64,000 bases of DNA from Delphinapterus leucas (GCF_002288925.2 NW_022098021.1:6326138-6390137), one strand, 5' to 3'; positions 12,462-23,965 are shown, numbered from the stretch's first letter. Made by a program: numbers and translations. The notes: generated by a model from the letters alone, not told the origin.

Positions 12462-12655
12462 CCAGTGTTTGTCAAATTTTAGTGCATCAGAATCACCTGA
12501 AGTTGCTGTTAAAACACTGATTACTGGGCCTCATCCTAGCATCTCATTAGTAGGTCTGAGGTGGGGCCTGAGAATTTGCATTTCTAATGATTCCCAGGTG
12601 ACGCTGCAGATCCTGCTGGTCTAGAGGTCACACTTGTGAAACCACTGTTACAGAA
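12462..12655. mobile_element. MER5A-type hAT DNA transposon remnant
   Basis: This is a short non-autonomous element with inverted termini: 'ccagtgtttgtcaaa' on the left and 'tgaaaccactgtt' on the right. Internal landmarks are 'gcatcagaatcacctgaag' and 'ggtctgaggtggggcctgag'. It is an ancient mammalian fossil that encodes no transposase. Confidence 0.8.
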
Positions 12656-12669
12656 AAATGGACTAGGAA

Positions 12670-13369
12670 TTTGAACAGACAGTTCTTAGAAAAAGAAATG
12701 CGCGTAGCTCCTAGCCATATGAAAAGATAATCAGCATCGCTCATAATAAGAAAAACATAAAGTAAAACTGCAGTAGACTATAGTATCTTACCTGTGAGAT
12801 GGGCAAACATCCAGGTGTTTGAAAACATACACTGTCGTGAATCTGCAGGAAAAGAGGCATTCTCGTACGTTTACTGGCTGGAATATAAAATAGCTCAACT
12901 CCTATGAAAGGAAATGGGCAATATCTAATAATAAAATCACATGTGCATTTTTTCTTTGACTTAGCAGTCCCACCTCCAGAAATCTTTCCCAAAGGTAGAC
13001 TGGCAAAAGCAGAATGCACAAAGTGATTCATTGCAGTGCTATTTGAAATGGCAAAATACTGAAACAACTCAGCTGTCCATCCATAGGGGACCAGCTGAAT
13101 GGATTGTCATACATCCATGGAATAAGAAGACTTATTCCAAGTGACTTTAAAAGAGTAATTTGGTTGTTCCGCCCTAATAGTATGTACTCTATGTTCAAAA
13201 AGAGTTGCAAAAAAAATCTTAAACTGTTTTTAGTAATTACATTATTGGTGGTAGCGTGGCTGTTGCGATTCCAAATCTGCTGTTATTCTGAATGTGTGTA
13301 TTATGGGAAAAATAGGATATGGGCATTATGGGATAAAGTATGAACTTATCTGAAATTTATCATTAAACC
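12670..13369 (+). repeat. Ancient LINE-1 3'-end fragment, sense
   Basis: Reads like an L1M/L1ME ORF2-end and 3' region: 'gacttagcagtcccacctcc', 'gtgattcattgcagtgctat', 'atggcaaaatactgaaacaa'. Coding capacity is lost. Its 3' boundary abuts the CHR-2 SINE. Confidence 0.65.
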
Positions 13370-13377
13370 GTATTGCC

Positions 13378-13582
13378 GGGCTTCCCTGGTGGCGCAGTGG
13401 TTGGGAGTCCGCCTGCCGATGCAGGGGACACGGGTTCGTGCCCCGGTCCGGGAAGATCCCACATGCCGTGGAGCGGCTGGGCCCCTGAGCCATGGCCGCT
13501 GGGCCTGCGCGTCCGGAGCCTGTACTCCGCAACGGGAGAGGCCACAACAGTGAGAGGCCCGCGTACCGCAAAAAAAAAAAAA
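13378..13582 (+). mobile_element. CHR-2-type SINE with 8-bp target-site duplication
   Basis: A complete copy from head 'gggcttccctggtggcgcag' to a pure A tail. The duplication 'gtattgcc' is at 13370-13377 and 13583-13590. It is almost identical over its length to the copies at 44567-44771 and, in reverse, 20839-21035 and 30271-30484. Confidence 0.93.
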
Positions 13583-13828
13583 GTATTGCCAGCTCTGTCC
13601 ACTGAAAAGTTATAAACAGTGACTAGACCAATAGCATAGAGTACCCCCAGTGCCCAGACTGTGATCTCTCAATACATTTTGCATTAACAGGAGATAAGGG
13701 TCTTTGAAGAAATGGCTGGTTCCAGGTCTAGGGCAGGAACTGTAGACCCCAGAACAGACAGCCAAGAGGAATTCAAAGACTACTAGGATTCTGTCAACTC
13801 AAGAGTCAGACTTAATAAGCTCCTACTG

Positions 13829-13929
13829 GAAGAAAGAGAGAGAGACAGAGAGAGGGAGGGAGGGAGGGGAGAGGGAGGGAGAAGAAGGAAGGAAGGAAGG
13901 AGGGAGGGAGGGAGGAAGGAAGGAAGGGA
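13829..13929 (+). repeat. GA-rich simple repeat
   Basis: A purine-only tract of (GAGA)n, (GGGA)n and (GGAA)n units of about 100 bp. Such polypurine tracts can adopt triplex structures and are prone to length polymorphism. Confidence 0.9.
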
Positions 13930-13939
13930 TTGAATATTA

Positions 13940-15235
13940 GTAAGATTCATAATTGCAGTAGAATAATATTCATCAAATCAAAATATATGTGTATCCATGA
14001 GGTCATAATGATACAAAATAAAATAAAAACTAGTCACTTTGGTTGATGCTAAGAAACTTTTTTTGAAATTTGGTAAAGAAAGAAAAGAATAAAATATTTT
14101 AGCCACTTCTCCTATTCAGTCTGTATCTCATGATAACCAAATAGTTGGTGAGGGGAAAGTTCTCTTTTAGTGTTTAAAAGCATTCTAGTTAATAAATAAG
14201 GTATGATAGAATATCACCTTTTCAAAGCTTTAGTGAATCAGTAGGTAAAGGCAATGATCATCAATGGAAAGGGAAAACCAGACGTTACGAACTAAACTGA
14301 TACACAACATTACATGTGAATTAGTCTTGGGGGAAAAATGAATCCGCCCTAGCCTTTAGATTTACTAATTTACTAGAAGTAGAAAGGACAAAGAAGCATA
14401 TTAAATAACACCATGGGAATAAAATCAACCAACCAGACTGAAAAACTCTATAAAACAAACCATCCAACTTACTCAACAGTAGAAACAACAACAAAAATTG
14501 CAAAAAAAAAAAAAAAGGCAGATAAACATTCTGGGAGGAGGACAAAGGATATAGAGGGGGAACCTGTAGATTATAAAAAACTTAGACTTATCATCCAGTT
14601 GCAAAGTACGGATCTTGTTTTGTATCCCAATTCAAACAAACACACCAAAAAAAATTTTTTTTAAAGATAACTGAGGAAATGTGAACCAACATTGGCTCTT
14701 AGATGACATTAAGAAACTGTTATTCTGAGTATGATGGTAGTATTTGTGGTTATGTTTTTGTTTCTGTTTAATCGAAGTATAGTTGCTTTACAATGTTGTG
14801 TTAATTTCAGGTGTACAGCAAAGTGATTCATTTGTACACATACGTATATTCTATTCTTTTTCAGATTCTTTTCCTTTAGAGGTTATTACAAAATACTGAG
14901 TAGAGTTCCCTGTGCTGTACAGTAGGTCCTTGTTGGTTGTCTGTTTTATATATAGTAGTGTGTGTATGCTAATCCCGAACTCCTCATTTATCCCTCCCTG
15001 TGGGTGTGTTTTCTTAAAAAGCCGTCTTTTAGAAACGCACAAATATGAAGTGATACGCTTTCTGGGATTTGCTTCAGAATAACCCAGGATGGTGGCACGT
15101 GGAGTCAACATGTTACAGAAGATGAAACATGGGTATTGCTTGTTGTTGAAGTTGGGTGATAGAATACATAGTTAACTAGACTAGTCTCTCTGCTTCAGTA
15201 CATGTTTAAAGTGTTCCATTGAAAACTGTGCAGAG
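13940..15235 (+). repeat. LINE-1 3' UTR fragment, sense, interrupted by a nested antisense LINE-1
   Basis: The segment from about 14550 to 14756 ('aaacttagacttatcatcca', 'gacattaagaaactgttatt') and the segment from 15001 ('gctttctgggatttgcttca') match successive parts of one old L1 3' UTR. The piece between is foreign. The part before 14550 is assigned with less certainty. Confidence 0.55.
14757..15000 (-). mobile_element. Short 5'-truncated LINE-1, antisense, nested in an older LINE-1
   Basis: The reverse complement of a cetartiodactyl-type L1 3' end: 'gctttacaatgttgtgttaa', 'ttaatttcaggtgtacagca', 'ctgtacagtaggtccttgtt'. It lies between two parts of a sense-strand L1 3' UTR, so it must have inserted later. 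Confidence 0.75.
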
Positions 15236-15414
15236 AGGGTGGCTGTTTTAGTGGAGGTAGAGCTAAATGGAAATAAGGTATTTCAGGTGTGAAGAATAGA
15301 GGGCAAGGCAGCAACGGCGTTTAAGACCATAAAAATTTCATTATTTTTTCAAATACTTCTGCTCTGTAGAGGATTTTGGAAAGCCATGTGATCTTGATAA
15401 CAAGAATTCTCTTC

Positions 15415-15590
15415 CACTTTGTATTACTTTATAAAACACTTTAATGTGCTAAATATGACTTGGTCCTCACAAAAACCTAGAGTGGTGGACAAGGAAAGTA
15501 TTATTTTGCAGATGGGAAATCAAGATTCAGAGGTGAAATGACTTGCCCCAAGTCATGTGGTGGCATCAGGAAATCACATAGGTTGTGTAT
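15415..15590 (-). repeat. MIR SINE
   Basis: Reverse MIR pattern: 'ttataaaacactttaatgtg', 'ggtcctcacaaaaacctaga', 'cagatgggaaatcaagattc', and 'acttgccccaagtcat'. Confidence 0.75.
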
Positions 15591-16469
15591 GTGTCCTGTG
15601 CTTTTTCCACAATAATATAAATATCCAGCTGTGGAGTATAAGAATTCCATCTGTGGTCCCCCATTACCATTAGATTTCACATGTGTGAACTGGGGATGGT
15701 GGTAAACAGAAATGGTACACAGGATTCCTTGTCTCAGACCAGGCTCTCCTTGGGATGTCTTGGTTAGAATTCGGTTGGTGATGCCATGAAAAATAGGTGT
15801 TTAACCAGAGGGAAGAGAGGGGAAGGAATGATACTGTGTGAGGAGGGATTGCACCTTCATGGGGGGTAAGGGATGTTCCCAGCAGAGAAAGGGTCACCAT
15901 GATGTTACCAGTTTCCATGCCGAGTGCTCAGAAAGTACTTGTGACTTGGGCAGGTTGTTACATAATGAAGCAATAGACCAGTTCCTGAGGACAAGTGAGA
16001 GTCCTGCCTTTCCCCGTGTCCTAGAACAGGCTCCAGCAGATGCTCGGAGACTCCCACCTGTTTCACATCCCTTACGCAACTGCCCCGAGGTCAGCTTCTT
16101 AGGCTCTGATGGCAAATTCCACAGGCCTCGCCCGGTAGAAACAGTTGGCAGCTGCCCCCAGTCACGTCTCTCTTTTCCTTCTCTCTCTCCCCCAGTTTTT
16201 CCTCTCTGTAACTGTGAGCTCTGCCAGCCTTGCTCTGTTACTTGCAGCCTCCTTCTCCAGGGTCCGCAGGGGTGGGAGTGGGGGGCAGAGGGGGCAGCCC
16301 CAGACTCTGGAGGACTGGGTGAGACAGGCAGTGGACAGAGCTCCCGAGCCTTACTCGAGGTCTGCTCGGAAGCCTATTTTAATGACACCCTAAGGCTCTG
16401 TGTTCGACTTTTCCAAAGACATAAAACTTCTTAGATATTTTCCCATCATTGACATAAGGAGGAGGTGCT
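15591..16469. other. Intronic sequence, nothing recognised
   Basis: A long open frame (15838-16434, 198 codons, plus strand) lies here. It has no domain I know and no coding-like splice boundaries in phase 1, so I do not treat it as an exon. Confidence 0.4.
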
Positions 16470-16675
16470 AGGGTTTTTTTTTTTTAAGATTTATTTTTTG
16501 GATGTGGACCATTTTTAAAGCCTTTATTGAATTTGTTACAATATTGCTTCTGTTTTCTATGTTTTGGTGTTTTGGCCGTGAGACATGTGGGATCTTAGCC
16601 CTCCGACCGGGGATTGAACCTGCACCCCCTGCATTGGAAGGCATTGGACTGCCAAGGGTGTCCCAAGGGTGTTTT
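16470..16675 (-). mobile_element. CHR-1-like SINE, antisense, diverged
   Basis: A T-run at the left is the reversed tail. 'catgtgggatcttagccctc', 'cgaccggggattgaacctgc' and 'ccctgcattggaaggc' form the reversed tRNA-like part. The terminal 'ctgccaagggtgtccc' is a decayed head. Confidence 0.7.
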
Positions 16676-17630
16676 AGAACGAGGATTAAGCACCACCCTT
16701 TACTAGACGGAGGACCCCAGACCAGCCGCTGTGTAGACTATGGCTGTGACCCCTGTGACATGCAGTCATCAGGGGAAGGCACGGATTGGGAAAATGAAGC
16801 AGAAAGCTCCCTTGAGAGATTTCAGGATGTTCTCTTCTAACTTTCATCCCACTCCAACACCTAATTTAACAACAAGTATAAAATTGTGGTTAAAAGATAA
16901 ATTTTATTACCGAATTTTAGGTTTGCATTTGTTCCACTGCTATGAATTTTTCATTTAAATAAAATCTAGTTCCTACTACCAAATCAGCTTTCACATCACC
17001 TTGTTCTGTCATCAGGCTAATTAAAAAGCAGAAGGCAAGCATGCAAATTACAGTTAAATTCCAAATAATTGTATTTCTTAGGACTGTGAGGTGTTTGGGT
17101 TACTTTAATTACTTAGGTAACACCAACCCTTGTTTTAAGGGCATGCTGTTGGAAACATTTCTAAACTGTGATGCTTTGCTTGTGTCCCTTGGTGATTCCA
17201 GGTGACTTGGATTCAAGAATAATTAGAACAGCCCTTAACCTTGAGGGGCTCAAAATAAGGTAAACAGATTTGTACACTGATAATTAGAGTGAGAGCAAGA
17301 GATCTATAATCTTATCAGCTGGCTGCCAGTTAATTCTAGCAGACCAGGAATTCATAGTAAGATGGATTAAGAAACAAATGACCTGAAAAAGTTTAAATTA
17401 AATATAATAGGCTTTTAAAATTATTTAACCACTTTCTATTTATTATTTGTTTAATCATTTTCTAATTTATGTGTTATGTTTTCACTTTCTGATTTCAGAA
17501 AAGATACAAGGCAGCATGTAGTAAAGGGCACAGAATAATAGAGATACAAGGATAAAAATCCAAATAATAAAAAAGAGAAGAGCCTGATAAAACTGGGCTC
17601 AGAGCTTCCTGACTGCAAGGGCAAAAGAAG
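16676..17630. other. Intronic sequence with AT-rich homeobox/octamer-like words
   Basis: No repeat recognised. Around 17015-17120 there are TAATTA-type words and one canonical octamer, 'atgcaaat', at 17041-17048. This is the kind of word cluster seen in developmental enhancers, but it also arises by chance in AT-rich DNA. Confidence 0.35.
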
Positions 17631-17639
17631 AAACACAAT

Positions 17640-18880
17640 CAGGGAAAAAAAAAAAAAAGAGTGTGCCACTTTATCAGAAGAGAGAAACTTATTTTTTTAG
17701 CACAAATGTGTAAAATTTTAACTCTGTGAATTAAAAAAAATTATATTGAACAACATAATGGACAATAATTTTAATTGTATAGTTTAAACATATCTTTTCT
17801 GATAGGAAAATAATTGGATAATATTTTAAAATTTTGGAATAGGGAAGGCCTTTCTAAACATGATGTGAAACCTGGAAACCTTTAAAAAATGATAGTTTTA
17901 ACTACATACAAATTTTAAATTGTCTGCAATAAAGGACATCCTAGAGGTAAGAAGGATGATAAACTGAATGAAAATGCTTCAACAAAGTGTTGTTATGAAA
18001 ATCAATAGAAAAAGTACAACTTCATTTGAAAAGTAGGTAAAATATATGAATGGGTGACTTATACAATAGAAGTACAAAGAGGTCAGTGGCCATAAACGTA
18101 TGAAGAGATGTTCGAATTCACTAATGACTAAATACGTTCAGTGTGTTTCATAAGATATCATCTTTTTCATATTGGATTAGAAAAACTAAAAAGGTTTATT
18201 ACAGCCGGTGTTGGTAAGAACATGGCAAGAAAACACTCTTGTAGCATTAGTGGGACTGTAAACTGGGACAGTCTTTTGGAGGGCAGTTTGTTAATATCTA
18301 TGAAAATGTAACTGTCTTTAACGTGTAACCCAGTATTTCTCCATCTGGGACTCTCTTTTACAAAAATACTTGCTCAAGCAGCAATGATGTATGTATAGGA
18401 ACATTCTTTGCAACACTGATTATAATACTAAACAATTAGAAACAATCTAAATATCCATCAGTATGGACGTATTTAAATAGGTTAAATATGTATCCATTCA
18501 ATAGACGCTTATTTAGGTATTGAAAAGATTGAGCTAGGTCGGTATGAATTATTCAGAAACTGTCCCTAATACATTGTTAAAGCAAGAAAAGCTGCAGAAC
18601 ATGATCCCATTTTTTCAAAACCCGAAATGAAAATAAATCTTTTTTTAACGTATACCTTTTTGTATATTTATAGAAAAAAGGTGGAAAGTATCATTTAAAT
18701 AGTTAATAGCTATTATCAGTGTGGTGTCCAATTGGAGAAAAGTTGTGATTAGGAAAAAGAACTTTCATTTTTAAGTTTTGTATTCCTTCTATAGTTAGAA
18801 TTTTTCCAAATGTTTCAGTTTTTACAATGAAATACGTAAAAACAACTCAGTAAAAAATGGGATAATAATTTGCTCCCAGA
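17640..18880 (+). repeat. Ancient LINE-1 fragment, sense
   Basis: The section 18170-18640 is the clearest: 'ggtgttggtaagaacatggc', 'agtgggactgtaaactggga', 'aacaatctaaatatccatca'. These are typical of the L1 ORF2 end. Coding capacity is destroyed and the outer boundaries are uncertain. Confidence 0.6.
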
Positions 18881-18949
18881 AAAATGCATGAAGAATATAG
18901 AAAAAAATGAAACAATAAAATATCTCATAATCTCAGTCCATGAATAGCT

Positions 18950-19250
18950 ACTAATAATATATGTTGGCATATTTCCTTTCACTCTTTTTTCTAAGCAGGT
19001 ATGGATTTTTTTTCCCGTAATTGAGCTGATGCTTTATAGATACTTCTGTATCTTGCTTTTTCACTTAACATTATATCCTAAGCATTTTCCAATGTCATGA
19101 TAAACATGTGAAAATTTAACTTTTAGTCCTGTCGTAATAACTTCATATTGACTTACCCCAATTTGTAGGACTCTTTATCCCTTGTTCAGCATTTAGGTTG
19201 TTTTCAGTGTTTCATTACCACAAAACAAGGAATTGCAATAAGCTTATTTT
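18950..19250 (-). repeat. Ancient LINE-1 (L1ME type) fragment, antisense
   Basis: Reverse L1 words such as 'cttgctttttcacttaacat', 'atcctaagcattttccaatg' and 'gcatttaggttgttttcag'. Confidence 0.6.
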
Positions 19251-19261
19251 GCAAAAACGTA

Positions 19262-19750
19262 CTTTGCTGGGGTTGTCCAGACTACCCTCAGGCTTGATGA
19301 TTTCCCTAGAAGTACTCACAGGACTCAGAAGTTGTTATATTCATCATTACAGTTTGTGAAAGTGGAAGAATCCAGAGTAAAAAGTCAAAGGAAGAAAGCT
19401 CACAGGGCAAAGTTCAGAGAAAACCAGACACCAGGTCCCAAGGGTCCCCTCCCAGTGGAGTCATGCAGGTGTGCTTAATTCCTTCAGCAATGATATGTAA
19501 CAGCACGTCACCTGAGTCTGGCTGTCCAGGGCTTTTATTATGGGTCAGTTACATTGGCATATAGCACCTGCTGGACTGTCTAGGCAAACTGGTACCATGT
19601 GACCCAAGACCTCAGGTAGGCAGAACGCTTTCCTCAGTCAGAACATGCCAGAAGCTCAGCTCCCAGGAGCTGGCCAAAGGCCAGCCAGGAAAACAAGCCC
19701 TTCCTGGGAATGGGCAGGGCTTGAGCAATGCAGGGTGTTTTTATGATGGA
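19262..19750 (-). repeat. Ancient retroviral-type LTR, probably antisense
   Basis: The run 'actcacaggactcagaagtt', 'aaagctcacagggcaaagtt', 'cccctcccagtggagtcatg', 'gtgcttaattccttcagcaa' matches an old LTR consensus that I recall but cannot name with certainty. It is heavily diverged and no internal retroviral sequence is adjacent. Confidence 0.5.
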
Positions 19751-20184
19751 TTCCTAAAGGCAGAAATATGGAGTCACATTGAAATACGGCTTTACAAATA
19801 ACGCAGACATATTTTGTAGCTATTTCTTATAGCCATAAATCAACTAAATCAAGGAAACAATATTAAATGAGTTGTTTGGAGAGAGATTTTTCTGGAGCTA
19901 AAGTGCAATCTAGGAGTACATCCTTTATGAAATTTAACTCTATAATCGAGAGTTTAGAGGACCCTTAGAAGGAAATGATTGGCATGTGTTTTCAGCTGTC
20001 CCTCTAAAGTAAGAGTTGTCTTAGTTCAGTTTATGATGGCAAATAAGTCAATATTAATTTGTCTTAAGTGTAATATTCTATGTTGGATAATTGGAAGGAT
20101 GCTTAAATGTTTTAGATATCAGGAATATAAATAACAAAACTATTTTGTTCAGGTCTTTTCCTTTTTTCTTTTCTTCTTTTCAAA
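19751..20184. other. Intronic sequence, nothing recognised
   Basis: AT-rich unique-looking sequence. Confidence 0.5.
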
Positions 20185-20400
20185 GATATGTTTACTGAGC
20201 ATTCTCTGTGTACCATGCAGTATGCTTGGGGATTTCTATATTCTACCTAATTTAGCTCTAGAGGAAACTGGGGTTTAGAGAAATTAAGTAAAGCCCCTCC
20301 CACCCAGGGTCATACAGCTTCTGTGCAGCAGGACGTGGATCAACCTAATCTGTCTGACTTTAAAAGGCATATCCCTAACCTTTGTGCTGTGCTGCTTACA
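20185..20400 (-). repeat. MIR SINE
   Basis: Reverse MIR pattern: 'tactgagcattctctgtgta', 'gaggaaactggggtttagag', 'agggtcatacagcttctgtg', and final 'atccctaacc'. Confidence 0.8.
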
Positions 20401-20669
20401 GATTCTTACACAAATGGAGGCCAGTTAGTTACATTTTATTGAAATAACTATCACTGAAAAATACAGCTTAGAGGTTGAATCTTCTTTCTGGGACAATGCT
20501 AGTTACTGCACATACAGCTCCCAGAACCCCTATAATAATTCTGTATTCTGTCCATGCCCCTCTTTCCCCAGGTTTCCAGACACAGGTTGAGAGCTAATGC
20601 ACTGTGCTAAGCACGATCCACTCCTATAGTATCATCTTCCTGTAAGTTAATAATGATCATTGCCTTCTT

Positions 20670-20798
20670 ATTTATTTATTTATTTGGCCACACCCCTCGG
20701 CTTGTGGGATTTTAGTTCCCCGACCGACCAGGGATTGAACCCATGCCCCCTGCAGTGGAAGCGCGGAGTCCTAACTACTGGACTGCCAGGGAATTCCC
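20670..20798 (-). mobile_element. CHR-1-type SINE, antisense
   Basis: A (TTTA)n tail is followed by the reversed body 'gttccccgaccgaccaggga' and 'tgcagtggaagcgcggagtc', ending in the reversed head 'gactgccagggaattccc'. It is preceded by 'cattgccttctt' at 20658-20669. A second copy of that word follows at 20827-20838. Confidence 0.88.
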
Positions 20799-20838
20799 TT
20801 TATTTATTTATTATTATTATTTTTTTCATTGCCTTCTT

Positions 20839-21035
20839 TTTTTGTGGTACGCGGGCCTCTCACTGTTGTGGCCTCTCCCGTTGCGGAGCACAGGCTCCGG
20901 ACGCACAGGCCCAGCGGCCATGGCTCACGGGCCCAGCCGCTCCGCGGCATGTGGGATCTTCCCAGACCGGGGCACGAACCCGCGTCCCCTGCATCGGCAG
21001 GTGGACTCTCAACCACTGCGCCACCAGGGAAGCCC
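20839..21035 (-). mobile_element. CHR-2-type SINE with 12-bp target-site duplication, antisense
   Basis: A complete reversed CHR-2 copy from T-tail to head 'caccagggaagccc'. 'cattgccttctt' is at 20827-20838 and 21036-21047. It sits 40 bp from the CHR-1 copy in the same orientation. Confidence 0.93.
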
Positions 21036-21047
21036 CATTGCCTTCTT

Positions 21048-22544
21048 GACATCAGTGTGACGACAAAGGAAAGTGCCGTGGATTTAGTGCTAATGATTTT
21101 TTAAAAAGTACTGAACATCCTCTCTGTGGCTGTGTAAAGGGAAGAATTCTAGAAACATAACCTTGATCGTTTGGTGACTCTTTTTCTCAGAATTGTCATG
21201 AAAAGTTGTTCTGTTGTTCGTATGTCAAATACAAAATTTCACCAGGGTTTTGATCCGTATAGTTTTACACAAGTAATCAGGCTTTACCAATTGACTTTTC
21301 CAACTGGTTTTCAGTTGTTGTAGCAAAAGGGAAAATATTTTCAGTTGAAGTATTGATCTGGTGATAGACTACTTCTAGGTCAATATGCCTTCTGACACTG
21401 TCATGTTGACATGATGTATAACAGAAAATAAAATTCCTTTAATCATGCTGAGCTGTAGAAGGACCTCCCGTGGTTATATAGAAGAGGAACAGCTGATGTC
21501 TTATTGTTTGGGTTCCTCTTGCCCTAAGGAAAATATTCTCTGGAAATAACGAGGCTGTTATTTTATGGGCTACAGAAACTCCACTTGTATCATAAAACTT
21601 AATTTTACTTCTTGAACAGGGGATTATTACTTCTGCATTAAATTCCACAAGTTTAGGTATTTCTGGGCATACTATAATTTAAAAAGTCAAGTAGCTTGTC
21701 AACACCACCAGAATGTGTTTACCGAGCACTTTAAGGGGCAGGCTTCCGGAAACAGCTGCTCTAGCACGTTCTCTCTCCCCTGCCTCTCTTCAGTTTGGCC
21801 AAGCATCATCTCCCCTCTCTGGGCACATCGTCAATGAAGAGATTGAGTAAGAGCTTGCTGAAATAAAATATTCTGCTCTAGGAAAGGACAGGACAGGTAA
21901 AGGGATCACTTTGCCACTGGGATCTTGGGTCTGGGTGGTTTGAGAGGTTCTCCTTGCCATAGCATATGCTCTTTTAACATAAACAGCTCTAAGAGCCTAT
22001 CATTTTTCTGACAGTGAGGGAATCATGGCACCTCACAATGTGGAAGCCCGCGTTGACCCGGGAGTGGGACCTGAAGGAGGCAAGTTCAGAGCAGTTAGGC
22101 TGTGCTGGGCTTTTCAGTGCAGACGGTGTTATCACTTGGTGTTGGCTGTGTTCTCCCTGAGGTTGGGTCCCCGTGGCTAGCCCAACTTTAGCTCATTTGT
22201 CATTGTGAAGCCAAAGGGGAACCTGCAATGGGTTGGGGATAGAGGAGAGTAGAAATGTTAGAAAGAACTTTTGTGGGAGAAAAATCGATACATTTGAGAC
22301 CCATTCCTTTGCGTGAGGTCATAGAGACAGGAAAATATGGCGGGATGATGGAGTGACTGTCCATTTCATCGTTCAGAGGGTGGCATTCGTGGGTGTCCTG
22401 GAAGGCCTGTTTGCTGTTCTTTCTGGCCAGCAGTGGGGAGGTTCCTCGCAGCGGCCAGGAGGTGCTGTGAGTCACACGCTGTGACCCCAGGGTCCAGCTC
22501 AGTCACCCCGGGGAGTGACGGGCATCCCACGGATGTTACAGGGC
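21048..22544. other. Intronic sequence, nothing recognised
   Basis: Unique-looking sequence. Open frames here are short and lack domain character. The interval 22020-22500 is GC-richer. Confidence 0.5.
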
Positions 22545-22800
22545 ACCTTCTTTGAGTTGAGCTCCGTGCTGGATGCTTGGGGAAATCATGATGAATGAGA
22601 CAGAAACAGTCTCTGTTGCTACAGCGCCCATGGTGTAACAGGAGAGGGGAACATAAAACTTGTACTTACACAGGTAATTATTTAATTACAGTTATGCTTG
22701 AGTGCACAGTAGAGGCGTATCGTACAGACCTACTGTAGTGCGCAAAAAGCGCGTAGGCAGAGACCTAACGGGTCAGTCGAAGTTGCCAAAGAGAATTTAT
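22545..22800 (-). repeat. L2 LINE 3' region, antisense
   Basis: The pattern 'gctccgtgctggatgcttgg', 'aaatcatgatgaatgagaca' and the decayed continuation to 'ggcagagacctaacgggtca' follow the reverse complement of L2. This also accounts for the start of the 117-codon open frame at 22702-23055. Confidence 0.6.
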
Positions 22801-23734
22801 AAAATGCCGCGACCCTCCTTGCTATTAGGCCCCCTGCAGGCTGGTGTGAAACCTTTTATTGTGTGGTGGCCCCTCCAAGGTAAGGCACAAAATCCTAGCT
22901 CTCACTTAAGAGTATATGCACGTACTGCATCTCAAAGGTTACACGCCTGGTATTTTGCCCACTCTGCTTGTCAGCCTCAAAGAGCTATGGGAGCTGGTCC
23001 AGAAGTAATTAACGCAAATGGTCCTGGAGAGCCGGTTTTCCGTTGTGATTTCTGACATTTATATGCTTCAGAACTCTGCCTCCTGTACTATAAATGCATT
23101 GTTATGCAAAGTGCTACCATGATGTAGCCCCATCTCTTAGCCTGATGATCATGGAACTTTTAATTACATGTCAGTGTTTAAAACTTCCCAATTCGTTCCA
23201 GATTTATATGTTTTACTAGCTACCTTACACTGATGAAATACCAAATACTAAGTACTGTCTTCGGGCAGGGATGGGGGGAGCTAGAATAAATGCAAATATG
23301 ATAAGAAAGAGACAGATGCCAGCCATCCGTTTTCTAAGATAAGTGGCAAAGAATAACACGTTTCTTGGACATTGCAGAGTCTTCATATTGTCCGTCTTTA
23401 ATCCATCAATCAGCATATTTGTGTTGAGAACTGCTTTGGGCCCCAAAGCAGCCTCACTGCTAGGAGTCTAAAGCCCATGCTGAAAATGAGAAGCCTGCAC
23501 ACGACCACCAGACGCAGGACCCTGAAATACAGAGTCCCCCAGCCTAGCAGTAGCTCTGATTGTTGAACAGTCCACATGGCAGGTAGATGGGGAATGAATG
23601 AAAGCCGAATGCCTCACTCATTAAGTATATGCAGCTTTAAGTGATGTGACAGTACCACGCTGTGTGTCCGAGCTGGGACAATGGGATAAATATTAAACAG
23701 GACAAACAGATGTGATGGTTCATTGATGAGCAAC
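22801..23734. other. Intronic sequence, nothing recognised
   Basis: Holds most of a 117-codon plus-strand open frame (22702-23055) with no known domain. Otherwise unremarkable. Confidence 0.4.
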
Positions 23735-23965
23735 TATAATAATAATAATAGCCAGCATTTATTGAGTACTTATTGTATGCTTAGTCGTACCCACCATTTC
23801 ATTTCATCCTCACTTAAAAACCTTATGATGTGTAGGTACTATTCTTAAGACTATTTTATAGATTAGGAAACTGGGGATTAGAGAGATCAAGTAGTTTTCC
23901 CAGGATAACAAAACGAGATTTACGGGTTGGGTGTAAGTAAGCCCCGGCATCCATCGGCAAAGCCC
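23735..23965 (-). repeat. MIR SINE
   Basis: Reverse MIR pattern: 'agccagcatttattgagtac', 'tttcatcctcacttaaaaac', 'attaggaaactggggattag'. The left edge carries a short (AAT)n run. Confidence 0.85.

Noticed and set aside
13378..13582. tRNA-like A and B boxes in CHR copies as possible tRNA genes
   Set aside because: The heads are SINE-derived relics of a tRNA. They lack a foldable full cloverleaf and sit within complete SINEs that have target duplications.
15838..16434. 198-codon plus-strand open frame in an intron
   Set aside because: No domain, and composition not like the MTUS linker. An exon here is not needed, because the flanking exons already join in phase. RNA-seq junctions would be needed to revive it.
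22702..23055. 117-codon plus-strand open frame with some CpG
   Set aside because: Its start lies in a decayed antisense L2 element. It has no domain or splice signals, and this length is expected by chance in 64 kb read in six frames.
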